64,000 nt of DNA. Origin: Streptococcus lactarius. Its GTDB lineage: Bacteria; Bacillota; Bacilli; Lactobacillales; Streptococcaceae. The notes below the pieces were generated by a model. That model did no database searches. It saw nothing but the letters and a program-made list of their open reading frames with translations, and was not told the origin of the DNA. This document shows, piece by piece, positions 43,701 through 52,370 of the stretch (position 1 is its first letter; every line of letters begins with the position of its first letter). A program made the translations under genes and the position numbers. Location of the stretch: contig NZ_MRXX01000007.1 in the NCBI RefSeq assembly GCF_016642265.1, forward strand, positions 147,889 to 211,888, in the 5' to 3' direction.

Positions 43701-46700
43701 TAGTTATCTGTGATACCTACTGTTTGGATGTTATCTTTGTTGTTTGCGTCAAACTTAGTTGTATCCAACCATACTTGGTAGTAGAGTTTAGATCCACGTT
43801 CAACTGTCTTAGTATTCAAGTTTTCAGCTTCGTTGTTGTTTGTATTGTCGACATATGGATTGGTGTTTGTTTCACCATATTTATCTGTCAATTCAGAATC
43901 GTCATCAACGAGCTTCGTACCTGTGATATCGAATTTTGCTTTAGAAACAACGTATTTCTCTGGTTGGAACTTAGGTTCTGTTGGTGGAGTGACACGGTTG
44001 TTGAATTCTTTATCGGCAGGATCTGTCACGTTTGTGATCAAGGCTTTCGCAGTACCATCGTGACTGACTTTAACTGTTACTACTGCAGCCATTGGGTCGT
44101 AAGTGACAGTTGAGTCTGTACCTTTCACCTCTGTTACAGTGTAAGTGTAAGTACCTTCTTGACCCTTCTTATATTTAAGGGCTGTGACAGTTTCACCAGC
44201 TTTGTTTGTGTAATCAACTGGTACGAACTTGAAGTTACCGTCTGCGTCGTTGGTTGTCGTTGCGATGACAACATTGTCGCTATCTTTCAACTCGAATGTG
44301 AATTCACCAGCTTTCAACGCACGGCCTTCCAATTTCTTAGTGAAGTTGAATTCTACTGAGATTGGAACACTGTTGACACGTTTTTCAGTTGGTTTTTCTT
44401 TTGGTGTTACAGATTTATGAGTTGGGTCATAATAGTTCACAACTTGCGCTGCTTTGTTTTCAATATCAGCACCAGCTACGACATCGTCTTTCACTGTTGC
44501 TGGAATATCAAATTTATAGTAGCGGCCAAATTCGAACTTAGTTGTATCGATTACTTGAGTATTTTCAGCGTCGCCAAGTGACTTCGTGAAGCCTGCTTTC
44601 AGGTTAGCTGTCACAATACCGTTATTAATAGCAATATCGAACTTGTTAGTAACATCTGCACCAGTGACTGAATCGTAAGCCTTGATTTCAGATGCAGTAA
44701 CATTCAACTTAGTTTCGTCAAAGTCATCTGAGATACCAACTGTTTGGATGTTATCTTTGTTGTTTGCGTCAAACTTAGTTGTATCCAACCATACTTGGTA
44801 GTAAAGTTTAGATCCACGTTCAACTGTCTTAGTATTCAAGTTTTCAGCTTCGTTGTTGTTTGTATTATCGACATATGGGTTTGTGTTTGTTTCACCATAT
44901 TTATCTGTCAATTCAGAATCGTCATCAACGAGCTTCGTACCTGTGATATCGAATTTCGCTTTAGATACAACGTATTTCTCTGGTTGGAACTTAGGTTCTG
45001 TTGGAGGTGTTACGGTATTGTTAAATTCTTTATCAGCAGCATCTGTAACAGTTGCTACGATTGCTTTAGCTGTACCGTCGTGAGAAACCACAACTTTCAC
45101 AGTCGCAACCATTGGGTCGTAAGTAACGGTACTATCAGCACCACGAACTTCTTCTACAGTGTAGTTGTAAGTCTTACCAAGATCATCGCGACCAAACTCA
45201 AGTGTCTTGAAGTTTACTTTACCACTTGCATCATTGTGAACACGTTCAACTTCTGTACCATTTTTCTTCAAGATAAATTCGAATTCGTTAGCTTGAAGCG
45301 TACGTCCAGCAAGAGTCTTCGTGAATTTAAGATCAAGTGGAATTGGAACACTGTTGACACGTTTTTGTGTTGGTTTGTTTGGTTTTTCAACTGTCTTGCT
45401 TACTGGGTTGTAAACGTGAACTGTTTGGTTGGCTGTATTTTCAATATCAGCACCAGCCGCAACAGATGTTTTAACAGTTGCTGGGATATCAAATTTATAG
45501 TAACGACCAAATTCGAACTTAGTAGTGTCGATAACTGGGTTGTTTACTTTATCTTTGATAAATTCTTCTTTAGAAGTTGCAGTGATGGTACCATTTTCAA
45601 CTTTGATGTCGAACTTGTTCGTCACATCTGCACCAGTAACTGAATCGTAAGCCTTGATGTCTGAAGCGTTCACTGTCAATTTATCAGCATCGTATGTATC
45701 AGATACACCAACGTATTGAACGTTGTTTGCTTCAGTAAATTGATTTGTATCAAGCCATACTTGGTAAACCAATTTAGAACCACGTTTAACAGTCTTGGTA
45801 TTCAAGTTTTCTGGTTCGTTGTTGGCAACACCATCAGCATATGGATTCGCGTTAGTTTCAGCGTATTCATCTGTCAACTCATCGTCATCATCCATCAATT
45901 TTCTACCAGTAACATCGTATTTTTCTTTGCTTACAACGAATTTTTCTGGTTGGAATTTAGGTGTTTCTGGCGGTGTTACTTTGTTGTTGAATTCTTTATC
46001 GGCAGTACCGTCAGTAGCATTACCGTTGGCGTCTTTACCACCTGTTGAAGATACATTGGTAACAGTTGTCAATGAATGACCATTCTTAGCTACTGTCACT
46101 GTAACAGTTGCTTTCATGGCATCGTAAGTCATACCAAATTCTTTATTAGCTGGAATGACTTCTTCTACAGTGTAGACGTGTGCTCCAACTTTTGTATTGT
46201 CAAATGACAAGTTAGAGAAGGATACGTTACCAGCAGCATCATTTTGTACAGTTTCAACAACTGCACCTGTAGCAGCATCTTTCAATACGAAGCTGAATTC
46301 ACCTGCTTTAAGGGCGCGACCCGCCAACTTCTTAGTGAAGTCGAACTTGGTCACAACTGGAGCAACAACATAGTTGTTGAATTCAGTATCAGCTGGCATT
46401 GTAACAGCTGCGTTCAAAAGACCTGTTTGAGCATCTTTTGTGACGTTAACAGTCACAACAGCGTTCATTGGATCATAATCGATGTTGGTATCTGTTCCAG
46501 CTTTTTCACGTACAGTGTAAGTATGTGTACCTGCAGCAGCGTATGAGATTGCATCGAATTGGATTGAACCGTCCGCTGCGTTTTGTTTCGTTTGGATCAC
46601 ATTGCCATTTTCAAGCAATTCGAATGTGAAGGCATTGGCTTCAAGAGTCTTACCTTCCAAACGTTTTGTGAAGCGGAATTGTGCTTGGGTTGCAGCAGGA

Positions 46701-49700
46701 GTGAAAGTATTGTTGAATTCAGTATCTGCTGGAAGCGTATTAACCGCTTTAAGAACATGACCGTCTTTAGTAACAGTAATGGTTACTGCAGCTTTCATTG
46801 GGTCATATTGCATACCAGTTTCTGAACCACGAACTTCTTCAACAGTGTACTTGTGAGTACCAACTTGAGCATTTGTGAATGTCAAATCGTCAAAGGCGAT
46901 CACACCACTAGCATTGTTAGTCTTAGTTTGAAGTACAGTTCCGTTGGCATCCTTCAATTGGAAAGTGAACTCACCATCTTTAAGGGCACGACCTGCAAGT
47001 GCTTTAGAGAAGTTGAACTTGGTCTTAACTGGTGCAACAGCAAAGTTGTTGAATTCAGTATCTGCTGGCATTGTAACAGCTGCGTTCAAAAGACCTGTTT
47101 GAGCATCTTTTGTGACGTTAACAGTCACAACAGCGTTCATTGGATCATAATCGATGTTGGTATCTGTTCCAGCTTTTTCACGTACAGTATAAGTATGTGT
47201 ACCTGTAGCAGCGTATGAGATTGCATCGAATTGGATTGATCCATCAGCCGCATTTTGTTTAGTTTGGATCACATTGCCATTTTCAACCAATTCGAATGTG
47301 AAGGCATTGGCTTCAAGAGTCTTACCTTCCAAACGTTTTGTGAAGCGGAATTGTGCTTGGGTTGCGGTAGGAGTGAAGGTATTGTTGAATTCAGTGTCTG
47401 CTGGAAGCGTATTAACTGCTTTAAGAACATGACCATCTTTAGTAACAGTGATGGTTACTGCAGCTTTCATTGGGTCATAAGTCATGCCAGCTTCTTTGTG
47501 TGCCGGAACAACTTCTTCTACAGTGTAATGATGGACACCAACTTCAGCTTTTGTGAATGTCAAATCGTCAAAGGCGATCACACCACTAGCATTGTTAGTC
47601 TTCGTTTGAAGAACAGTTCCGTTCTCATCTTTCAATTGGAAACTGAACTCACCATTTTTAAGTGCACGACCTGCAAGAGCTTTGGTGAAGTCGAATTTTG
47701 TCTTAACAGGGGCGACAACGTAGTTGTTAAAGATTTTGTCATCCGCGCTTATTTTATATCCGCCTTCAGCACTGTATTTCACAGCCGCTTGCAAATCACC
47801 CGCAGCATTTTGAGTAACCGTGACAGTCATGGTCACTTCCATGTCATCGTAGTCAACATTTGCGTCTTTGCCACGTAACTCAGTGATGGTGTATGTATAA
47901 GTACCTACTTTATCAAATGTCAATTTAGAGAAGGTTGCTTTACCATTTTGGTTTGTAACAGTTTCTTCCACACCAGGTGCAGAAGATTTTTCCTTAATCT
48001 TAAAGCTAAATTCACCATTTACAAGGGTACGTCCTTCCAATTGTTTTTCAACTTCTGGAGTGACTGTTACAGGCTCTGGTTTTACATAGTAGTAAACAGG
48101 TTGTTTGTAAGGAACTAAGGTGTTGAGCAAGTCAACGTTGGTACCAATACCTTTTACTCCACGCTCTAATTGGGCATTTGGAGAAAGGTGACCAATATTA
48201 TCTCCCAAGAATGGAACAAATACCGTCTTTTTAGGGACATAACCGGCAGCGTCTTGGAAGTCAAATGGAACTTCAATACCATTTGGATGGTTGACGCCAT
48301 CATTACCTCTGAAAGCAATCGTACGAAGCGGTGTCTTTTTAACCACCAATTCCTTTGTATTGGCTTGCCCTGGTTTAATTGGTTCAGTTTCTGCTAAAAG
48401 CATATAACCGTCAGTATTCAATGTACCATCTGAACGTTTGTTTTGTTGTCTTGGATCTAAAAGATAAACACGGATAACTACAGTACCATCTTCACCTACG
48501 ATTTCCTTGATACGTTTGATTCCTGCACGCTCAGCGTCCATAAATCTGGTACCTACAGTGTAAGGCTTGCTGACATAACCAGTCTTTTCATTCGCATCAG
48601 CTGTCTGATAAAGTTTATAATTCACAAACTGACGTTCACCAGAAGCAGTGAAGTTTTGACCTTCCATAGCTGTTATTGAATAACTTGCAAGTTCTACTTC
48701 ATTCCCGTTAGGTTTATAAGTCTGTGCAGTTTTATCCGTTTTATTAGGATCATAAGTTGGGTTGTTTTTATCAACTACTTTATAAAGCGTTTTTTGATTG
48801 ACAGTGACAGGGATTTTGTCATTTGAATCTGTGATAGTACGACCGTTATAAGCTGGTTCAACAACGTTGATAATATCCGTTGTCGTACGAGCATTATAAA
48901 CCGCATCGTAACGAGTTTTCTCTGCTGGAGTTAAGGTATGACCAGCAGCAACTAAGGCTTTGATAGCTGCTCCAACTTCATACCCATTTTGAATAAATGG
49001 TTTATCTGTTTTATCAGCAGCAGCTCCCCTACCTTCATTGTAATCTACTTGGAAAGTCAATTCTCCGTTCGATGCAGCAGTTGTAGTTGTGAATTTTTGG
49101 ACACCACTTGAAGCAGTAATTTTCCTAGTTTCAACAACAGCGCCCGTATTTTTATTAATCAATTCAACTGTTGTATCCGTTGAATTATCAAAACTCTTAT
49201 AGGCACGTGCATAATAGTTCGTATGATAACGTTCGTTAAACTTCGTTAAATCCCAGATACCGTATGTATAGAAGTCACCTTCTTTTCTTTCATAACCAGC
49301 TGGTACAGATTGAGATGAAACACCTGACCCATTTGGATCATCCATAGTAGGAGTTGCTTCTTCATCAGTTTTCAAAGTCGTTTCAACATCAATAGGTTGG
49401 TTGTTGTGGTCTGTCAAAGCACGACGGTTACGACGGCTACGACCTGATGCCAAAGCTCCGCCGTTCGTCATATCAGTTGCGGCACGATCAAGTACTGCAC
49501 TGCGATCTTCAGCTGCTGCTTGATCTGCTTTAGGAGCTTCAGTACCACGAAGTGAGGCTGGTTGCGCTGTAGGTTTGAGGGCTACTCGAGCAGCTTCACT
49601 TGCAGTTGCTGCTTCCGAGCTTTGACTAGCTGCAGCACGAGTTGAAGTTGCTGGTGCTGGTGTAGAGGCTGTAGTCGCCGCTGGTGTAGAGGCTGGTTTA

Positions 49701-50128
49701 GAGCTTAACTCTGCCTTATTTGTAACTGGTAGAGCGGTTTCTGGCAATGAACCAACGTTTAGCGGTTTTACAGCTTCTTCAGCTTTCGGAGCTGATTTTG
49801 CTGCTTCCTCAGCTTTAGCTGCTGCTTTTTTAGCCTCAGATTGCTCTTTGACTTCCTGCGCAGCACCTGTATTTGCTTGATCGACTTTCGTTTCTGTAGC
49901 TTTATAAGAAGCTTCAGTAGAAGAGGCAGCTGTTTCAGCTGCTACTGTGCTATCAGATGCAGACTCCGTCGAAGCCGACGTCGATGCACCTGAAGGGGTA
50001 GTTGCTTCATCCGCAGAAGCCGTATTGGCACCTGCAGCGAAAAGAGCTGTCCCTAAGAGAACAGAACAAACGCCAATGCTATACTTCCGCAAGGAAAAAC
50101 GCTGGCGTCTATTAAATACATCCTTCAT
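37784..50128 (-). CDS. Giant YSIRK/LPNTG surface protein with alternating isopeptide domains
   Basis: 4114 aa. Order: YSIRK-type signal (FSLRKYSIG, cleaved near ASADE); Ala/Ser/Thr/Glu-rich leader to about 225; RSRRNRR; a head of about 260-680 (YGIWDLTKF, later YKPNGNEVELASY and FTASGERQF) homologous to SRR adhesins 1 and 3; six Spy0128/FctA-like modules (FDFTK...GR.LK.GEF.F...YTVEE...EFNN); then eight pairs of an AgI/II-C2-like module (PEKYVVS...YYQVWLDTT...GRYYKFDIP) plus an FctA-like module; a Pro/Thr stalk (PPTPPTTPP); LPNTG, membrane span, KRKKRED. In these families Lys (FTK), Glu (EE) and Asn (EFNN) form internal isopeptide bonds. The likely role is a long, stress-resistant fibrillar adhesin, exported by the normal Sec route. 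No pilus sortase is nearby, so it is probably not a pilus backbone. Confidence 0.93.
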   Translation of the reverse strand: MKDVFNRRQRFSLRKYSIGVCSVLLGTALFAAGANTASADEATTPSGASTSASTESASDSTVAAETAASSTEASYKATETKVDQANTGAAQEVKEQSEAKKAAAKAEEAAKSAPKAEEAVKPLNVGSLPETALPVTNKAELSSKPASTPAATTASTPAPATSTRAAASQSSEAATASEAARVALKPTAQPASLRGTEAPKADQAAAEDRSAVLDRAATDMTNGGALASGRSRRNRRALTDHNNQPIDVETTLKTDEEATPTMDDPNGSGVSSQSVPAGYERKEGDFYTYGIWDLTKFNERYHTNYYARAYKSFDNSTDTTVELINKNTGAVVETRKITASSGVQKFTTTTAASNGELTFQVDYNEGRGAAADKTDKPFIQNGYEVGAAIKALVAAGHTLTPAEKTRYDAVYNARTTTDIINVVEPAYNGRTITDSNDKIPVTVNQKTLYKVVDKNNPTYDPNKTDKTAQTYKPNGNEVELASYSITAMEGQNFTASGERQFVNYKLYQTADANEKTGYVSKPYTVGTRFMDAERAGIKRIKEIVGEDGTVVIRVYLLDPRQQNKRSDGTLNTDGYMLLAETEPIKPGQANTKELVVKKTPLRTIAFRGNDGVNHPNGIEVPFDFQDAAGYVPKKTVFVPFLGDNIGHLSPNAQLERGVKGIGTNVDLLNTLVPYKQPVYYYVKPEPVTVTPEVEKQLEGRTLVNGEFSFKIKEKSSAPGVEETVTNQNGKATFSKLTFDKVGTYTYTITELRGKDANVDYDDMEVTMTVTVTQNAAGDLQAAVKYSAEGGYKISADDKIFNNYVVAPVKTKFDFTKALAGRALKNGEFSFQLKDENGTVLQTKTNNASGVIAFDDLTFTKAEVGVHHYTVEEVVPAHKEAGMTYDPMKAAVTITVTKDGHVLKAVNTLPADTEFNNTFTPTATQAQFRFTKRLEGKTLEANAFTFELVENGNVIQTKQNAADGSIQFDAISYAATGTHTYTVREKAGTDTNIDYDPMNAVVTVNVTKDAQTGLLNAAVTMPADTEFNNFAVAPVKTKFNFSKALAGRALKDGEFTFQLKDANGTVLQTKTNNASGVIAFDDLTFTNAQVGTHKYTVEEVRGSETGMQYDPMKAAVTITVTKDGHVLKAVNTLPADTEFNNTFTPAATQAQFRFTKRLEGKTLEANAFTFELLENGNVIQTKQNAADGSIQFDAISYAAAGTHTYTVREKAGTDTNIDYDPMNAVVTVNVTKDAQTGLLNAAVTMPADTEFNNYVVAPVVTKFDFTKKLAGRALKAGEFSFVLKDAATGAVVETVQNDAAGNVSFSNLSFDNTKVGAHVYTVEEVIPANKEFGMTYDAMKATVTVTVAKNGHSLTTVTNVSSTGGKDANGNATDGTADKEFNNKVTPPETPKFQPEKFVVSKEKYDVTGRKLMDDDDELTDEYAETNANPYADGVANNEPENLNTKTVKRGSKLVYQVWLDTNQFTEANNVQYVGVSDTYDADKLTVNASDIKAYDSVTGADVTNKFDIKVENGTITATSKEEFIKDKVNNPVIDTTKFEFGRYYKFDIPATVKTSVAAGADIENTANQTVHVYNPVSKTVEKPNKPTQKRVNSVPIPLDLKFTKTLAGRTLQANEFEFILKKNGTEVERVHNDASGKVNFKTLEFGRDDLGKTYNYTVEEVRGADSTVTYDPMVATVKVVVSHDGTAKAIVATVTDAADKEFNNTVTPPTEPKFQPEKYVVSKAKFDITGTKLVDDDSELTDKYGETNTNPYVDNTNNNEAENLNTKTVERGSKLYYQVWLDTTKFDANNKDNIQTVGISDDFDETKLNVTASEIKAYDSVTGADVTNKFDIAINNGIVTANLKAGFTKSLGDAENTQVIDTTKFEFGRYYKFDIPATVKDDVVAGADIENKAAQVVNYYDPTHKSVTPKEKPTEKRVNSVPISVEFNFTKKLEGRALKAGEFTFELKDSDNVVIATTTNDADGNFKFVPVDYTNKAGETVTALKYKKGQEGTYTYTVTEVKGTDSTVTYDPMAAVVTVKVSHDGTAKALITNVTDPADKEFNNRVTPPTEPKFQPEKYVVSKAKFDITGTKLVDDDSELTDKYGETNTNPYVDNTNNNEAENLNTKTVERGSKLYYQVWLDTTKFDANNKDNIQTVGITDNYDKDKLTVTASDIKVYDSVTGADVTTKFDISDNNGVLTANLKAGFTKSLGDAENTQVIDTTKFEFGRYYKFDIPATVKDDVAAGADIENKAAQVVNYYNPTTKKVEKPNKPTEKRVNSVPISVEFNFTKKLEGRALKAGEFTFELKDSDNVVIATATNDADGNFKFVPVDYTNKAGETVTALKYKKGQEGTYTYTVTEVKGTDSTVTYDPMAAVVTVKVSHDGTAKALITNVTDPADKEFNNRVTPPTEPKFQPEKYVVSKAKFDITGTKLVDDDSELTDKYGETNTNPYVDNTNNNEAENLNTKTVERGSKLYYQVWLDTTKFDANNKDNIQTVGITDNYDKDKLTVTASDIKVYDSVTGADVTTKFDISDNNGVLTANLKAGFTKSLGDAENTQVIDTTKFEFGRYYKFDIPATVKDDVAAGADIENKAAQVVNYYNPTTKKVEKPSKPTEKRVNSVPVPLDLKFTKSLEGRQLKDQEFTFVLKKDGNVVETVKNDATGKVNFTQLKFGKDDLGKTYNYTVEEVKGTDATVTYDTMKATVAITVSHDGTAKALVATVGAIADKEFNNRVTPPEEPKFQPEKYVLNAEKFSITDNKLLDDDSELADKYADTNANPYVDGTANNEAENINTKTVNRGDKLVYQVWLDTTKFDAANKDNIQSVGISDDYDEAKLELDSTKIKAYDSVTGDDVTSKFDIAVNNGVLTATLKDGFTKSLGDAENTQIIDTTKFAFGRYYKFDIPTTVKADVPGGVDIENTAAQVVNYYNPTTKKVEKPNKPTEKRVNNVPVDVEFNFTKRLEGRELKANEFSFVLKDSAGKVLETVSNDAAGNVKFSKLEFKKGQEGVHNYTVEEVKGTDATVTYDTMKANVTVTVSHDGTAKLLVAKVGEIADKEFNNTVRPPEEPKFNPEKYVVSEAKFDVTGTKLVDDDKELANKVADTNANPYADDASNNELENLNTKSVKRGQKLYYQVWLDTTQFDANNKDNIQTVGITDDFDETKLTVNASDIKAYDSVSGADVTSKFDISIANGVITANLKDGFTKSLGDAENTQIIDTTKFEFGRYYKFDIPATVKLDVKGGVDIENTAAQVVNYYNPTTKKVEKPNKPTEKRVNSVPVDIEFNFTKRLEGRELKANEFSFVLKDSEGKVVETVSNDAAGNVKFSKLEFKKGQEGVHKYTVEEVKGTDATVTYDTMKANVTVTVSHDGTAKLLVAKVGNIADKEFNNTVRPPEEPKFNPEKYVVSEAKFDVTGTKLVDDDKELANKVADTNTNPYADDASNNELENLNTKSVKRGQKLYYQVWLDTTQFDANNKDNIQTVGITDDYDETKLTVNASDIKAYDSVSGADVTSKFDISIANGVITANLKDGFTKSLGDAENTQIIDTTKFEFGRYYKFDIPATVNADVPGGADIENTAAQVVNYYNPTTKKVEKPNKPTEKRVNSVPVDIEFNFTKRLEGRELKANEFSFVLKDSEGKVVETVSNDAAGNVKFSKLEFKKGQEGVHNYTVEEVKGTDATVTYDTMKANVTVTVSHDGTAKLLVAKVGEIADKEFNNTVRPPETPDFNPEKYILNESKFDLTGVKLLDDDSELKNKVADTNANPYADGTANNEAQNINTKTLKKGDKVYYQVWLDTTKFTEAHNIQSVGVTDKYDSENLNINVADIKAYDSITGEDVTAKFDIKLENGLITATSKADLTKSLGDAENTQVIDTTKLAFGRYYKFEIPAEIKQSAQDGVDIENTASQTVHQYDPTHKTVNKPNKPTEKRVVNLPVKVQFQFTKKLEGRTLKAGEFSFVLKDEKGNVIETVKNDAAGKITFSNLEFKRGEEGTHLYHVEEIRGTDSSVVYDKMVATVGIVVNKEGKVLVATTKLPEDTEFNNTVIPPTTPPNTPPTPPTTPPTTPPTTPPTPPTPPTTPPTPPTPPTTPPTTPPTPPTPTTPPAPGLPNTGEEQSVSAALLGAALGMVGLAGLAKRKKRED
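38090..48080 (-). repeat. Module array of the giant surface protein
   Basis: About 10 kb of repeated modules. Near-identical DNA repeats include units of about 1020 bases (around 42350-43370, 43370-44390 and a more diverged third copy) and about 981 bases (around 39200-40180 and 40180-41160), plus an upstream pair built from shorter FctA-like units. This is strong substrate for recombination and a likely place for assembly errors. Confidence 0.88.
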
Positions 50129-50147
50129 TTGATAGGATCTCCTTTTT

Positions 50148-50210
50148 CATATTTCATGATTCCATGATACAAACCAAATTGTAATATTATAGACATATTT
50201 TGTCAATTTG
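50148..50210 (-). promoter_or_regulatory. Candidate promoter region of the giant surface protein gene
   Basis: On the minus strand a perfect TTGACA is followed 18 bases later by TACAAT; a TATAAT also occurs 9 bases after TTGACA, too close to use with it. An AAGGAG site precedes the ATG at 50128. The rest of the gap to 50315 is AT-rich, with no gene. Confidence 0.5.
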
Positions 50211-50318
50211 TTGTAATTAAATTGTTTTATTTTTAATATTTCCCCGAATTCTATACCCCCACCCCCTCTGTTTTTGAATTTTTTTCCCAATCGGTACACT
50301 TAATTTAAACAACAAAAA

Positions 50319-50358
50319 AAGCCATAGTAGATCCATAAATAGGGATCTATCACAGCTT
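50319..50358 (-). terminator. Terminator of the carbonic anhydrase gene
   Basis: A long stem with arms AAGC-TG-TAGATCC and GGATCTA-TGGCTT, followed by a U run on the minus strand. Confidence 0.8.
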
Positions 50359-50365
50359 TTCTTCT

Positions 50366-50860
50366 TTATTTTACTTCTGAAATCAAGCCAGTATTGACAT
50401 CGTATACGGCTCCGGAAATCTTCACATCCTCTGGAATCAAAGGGGAAGCTTTCAAGATCTCCATATCCTCTCGGACACTCTCTTCCACGTCCTGGAAGGG
50501 AAGGAAATCCCGGTCCCCCACGTCTACTCCGAGTTCCTTCTTGAGATACTGACGGAAGGGCTCATTTTCAAAGGTTTGTGCCCCGCAATCCGTATGGTGC
50601 AGGACCACGATTTCGCGAGTTCCCATCTGTTGCTGAGAGATCACGAGCGAGCGAATCATATCTTCGGTCACGCGCCCTCCAGCATTCCGCAAAATGTGGG
50701 CGTCTCCCAAGGCAAGACCAAGAGCTGGTGCCACGTGAAGACGAGAATCCATACAGGTCACAATGGCCACTTTTGTTTTAGGCTTGATCGGTAGATGGAG
50801 ATCTCCGTGCAAGCCAACATAGGCTTGGTTGGCTTTTAAAAAATTATCAAAATAGGTCAT
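50366..50860 (-). CDS. Beta-class carbonic anhydrase
   Basis: A 164-aa enzyme that interconverts CO2 and bicarbonate, supplying bicarbonate for biosynthesis. Zinc ligands are in place: Cys36 of CMDSR (with the Asp38-Arg40 dyad), His89 and Cys92 of HHTDC. I start at 50860, where AAGGAG lies seven bases upstream and the family start MTYFDNFLKAN follows; the frame stays open for 31 more codons without a ribosome site. A promoter lies within that open stretch. It follows radA, as in other streptococci. Confidence 0.92.
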   Translation of the reverse strand: MTYFDNFLKANQAYVGLHGDLHLPIKPKTKVAIVTCMDSRLHVAPALGLALGDAHILRNAGGRVTEDMIRSLVISQQQMGTREIVVLHHTDCGAQTFENEPFRQYLKKELGVDVGDRDFLPFQDVEESVREDMEILKASPLIPEDVKISGAVYDVNTGLISEVK

Positions 50861-50900
50861 AGCCACTCCTTCATTTCCTTTGAGATTCAAATTATCTATT

Positions 50901-50929
50901 ATTGTACCACAATCTACCTGTCCTGTCAG
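50901..50929 (-). promoter_or_regulatory. Promoter of the carbonic anhydrase gene
   Basis: CTGACA, 17 bases, TACAAT with an upstream TGG (extended -10) on the minus strand. Confidence 0.7.
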
Positions 50930-50960
50930 AAACGAGCCTTTAAGATTTGTCACACCGGAA

Positions 50961-50993
50961 AAAAGGCCCTCAGCGTTTGCATCTTGGCCTTTT
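50961..50993 (-). terminator. Terminator of radA
   Basis: AAAAGGCC paired with GGCCTTTT around a small inner hairpin, ending in six U on the minus strand, just past the radA stop. Confidence 0.75.
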
Positions 50994-50999
50994 CTACTA

Positions 51000-52358
51000 T
51001 TAAAATACTTTCTTTAAGACTTCACTCAGAGTCGTCACACCAACCACTTGAATTTCGGATGGTGTCGTGATCCCTGTCAGTGAATTTTTCGGTACATAGA
51101 TTTTTGTGAAACCGAGCTTAGCCGCTTCATTGATCCGCTGCTCAATCCGATTGACCCGACGGACCTCTCCTGTCAAGCCCAACTCTCCAACAAAACACTC
51201 CTGCGGGTTGGTTGGCTTGTCCTTATAGCTCGAGGCAATGGCAACGGCAACCGCTAAGTCAATCGCAGGTTCATCTAATTTGACACCACCTGCAGACTTA
51301 AGGTAGGCATCCTGATTTTGGAGCAAGAGACCTGCCCGTTTCTCCAAAACAGCCATAATCAAACTAGCTCGATTAAAATCAAGCCCCGTTGTCGTCCGCT
51401 TGGCATTCCCAAACATGGTCGGTGTCACCAAGGCCTGCACTTCTGCAAGAATCGGACGGGTTCCCTCCATGGTCACCACGATGGACGAACCAGTCGCACC
51501 GTCTAAACGCTCTTCTAGGAAAACTTGACTCGGATTGAGGACTTCGACCAGTCCACCTGACTGCATCTCAAAGATCCCAATCTCATTGGTCGAGCCAAAA
51601 CGGTTCTTGACCGCTCTCAGGATCCGGAAGGTATGGTGACGTTCCCCTTCAAAGTAAAGCACCGTATCCACCATGTGTTCCAGCATCCGAGGACCTGCCA
51701 AGGTTCCTTCCTTTGTTACGTGTCCAACGATAAAGATGGCAATGTTATTGGTTTTGGCCAGCTGCATGAGTTCAGCTGTCACTTCCCGCACCTGAGAAAC
51801 CGACCCTTGTACCCCTGAAATCTCAGGAGACATAATGGTCTGGATAGAGTCGATGATGAGAAAGTCAGGCTGGATTTTCTCTACCTCTGCTCGCACGCTC
51901 TGCATATTGGTCTCAGCATAGAGGTAAAACTCACTGTCAATATCCCCCAAACGCTCTGCCCGAAGTTTGATCTGCTGGGCTGACTCCTCGCCACTAACAT
52001 AGAGGACCGTTCCCACTTGAGACAGTTGGGTCGATACTTGCAGGAGCAGGGTTGATTTTCCAATCCCAGGGTCTCCCCCGATGAGGACGAGACTTCCTGG
52101 GACGACACCGCCTCCAAGCACACGGTTAAATTCCTCCATCTCGGTCTTAGTTCGATGGACATTGATGGAGGTCACCTCAGCCAGTTTCATGGGTTTGGTC
52201 TTTTCACCTGTCAAGGACACCCGTGCATTCTTGACCTCTGCAACCTCTACCTCCTCGACAAAGGAAGACCAAGAACCACAGTTGGGACAGCGCCCTAGGT
52301 ATTTGGGTGAATTGTAGGCACAATTTTGACAAATAAATGTCGTTTTTTTCTTAGCGAT
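51000..52358 (-). CDS. radA: DNA repair protein RadA, with an apparent ATC start
   Basis: 452 aa. RadA is a RecA-like hexameric helicase with a Lon-like C-terminal domain that helps recombination and, in streptococci, transformation. The frame carries the N-terminal zinc finger (Cys10, 13, 24, 27: CQNC...CPNC), Walker [11 protein letters not shown], the RadA motif KNRFG and the C-terminal Lon-like domain. No ATG, GTG or TTG precedes the zinc finger: the in-frame codons after the upstream TAA are AGG AGA AAT ACG ATC GCT AAG AAA. A strong AAGGAG (52366-52371) sits seven bases before ATC (52356-52358), so ATC is the likely start. The first ATG-class start, at 52220, would drop the zinc finger. 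The gene follows dut by 12 bases, so coupling with dut may help. Confidence 0.9.
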   Translation of the reverse strand: MAKKKTTFICQNCAYNSPKYLGRCPNCGSWSSFVEEVEVAEVKNARVSLTGEKTKPMKLAEVTSINVHRTKTEMEEFNRVLGGGVVPGSLVLIGGDPGIGKSTLLLQVSTQLSQVGTVLYVSGEESAQQIKLRAERLGDIDSEFYLYAETNMQSVRAEVEKIQPDFLIIDSIQTIMSPEISGVQGSVSQVREVTAELMQLAKTNNIAIFIVGHVTKEGTLAGPRMLEHMVDTVLYFEGERHHTFRILRAVKNRFGSTNEIGIFEMQSGGLVEVLNPSQVFLEERLDGATGSSIVVTMEGTRPILAEVQALVTPTMFGNAKRTTTGLDFNRASLIMAVLEKRAGLLLQNQDAYLKSAGGVKLDEPAIDLAVAVAIASSYKDKPTNPQECFVGELGLTGEVRRVNRIEQRINEAAKLGFTKIYVPKNSLTGITTPSEIQVVGVTTLSEVLKKVF

Positions 52359-52370
52359 CGTATTTCTCCT

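Noticed and set aside
44744-45643. 299-aa and other ORFs on the plus strand inside the giant gene
   Set aside because: They recur with the module repeats as antisense frames of AgI/II-C2 and FctA-like coding; no initiation signals.
50861-50953. 31-residue N-terminal extension of the carbonic anhydrase
   Set aside because: Lacks a ribosome site and overlaps the promoter; the ATG at 50860 has AAGGAG and matches the family start.
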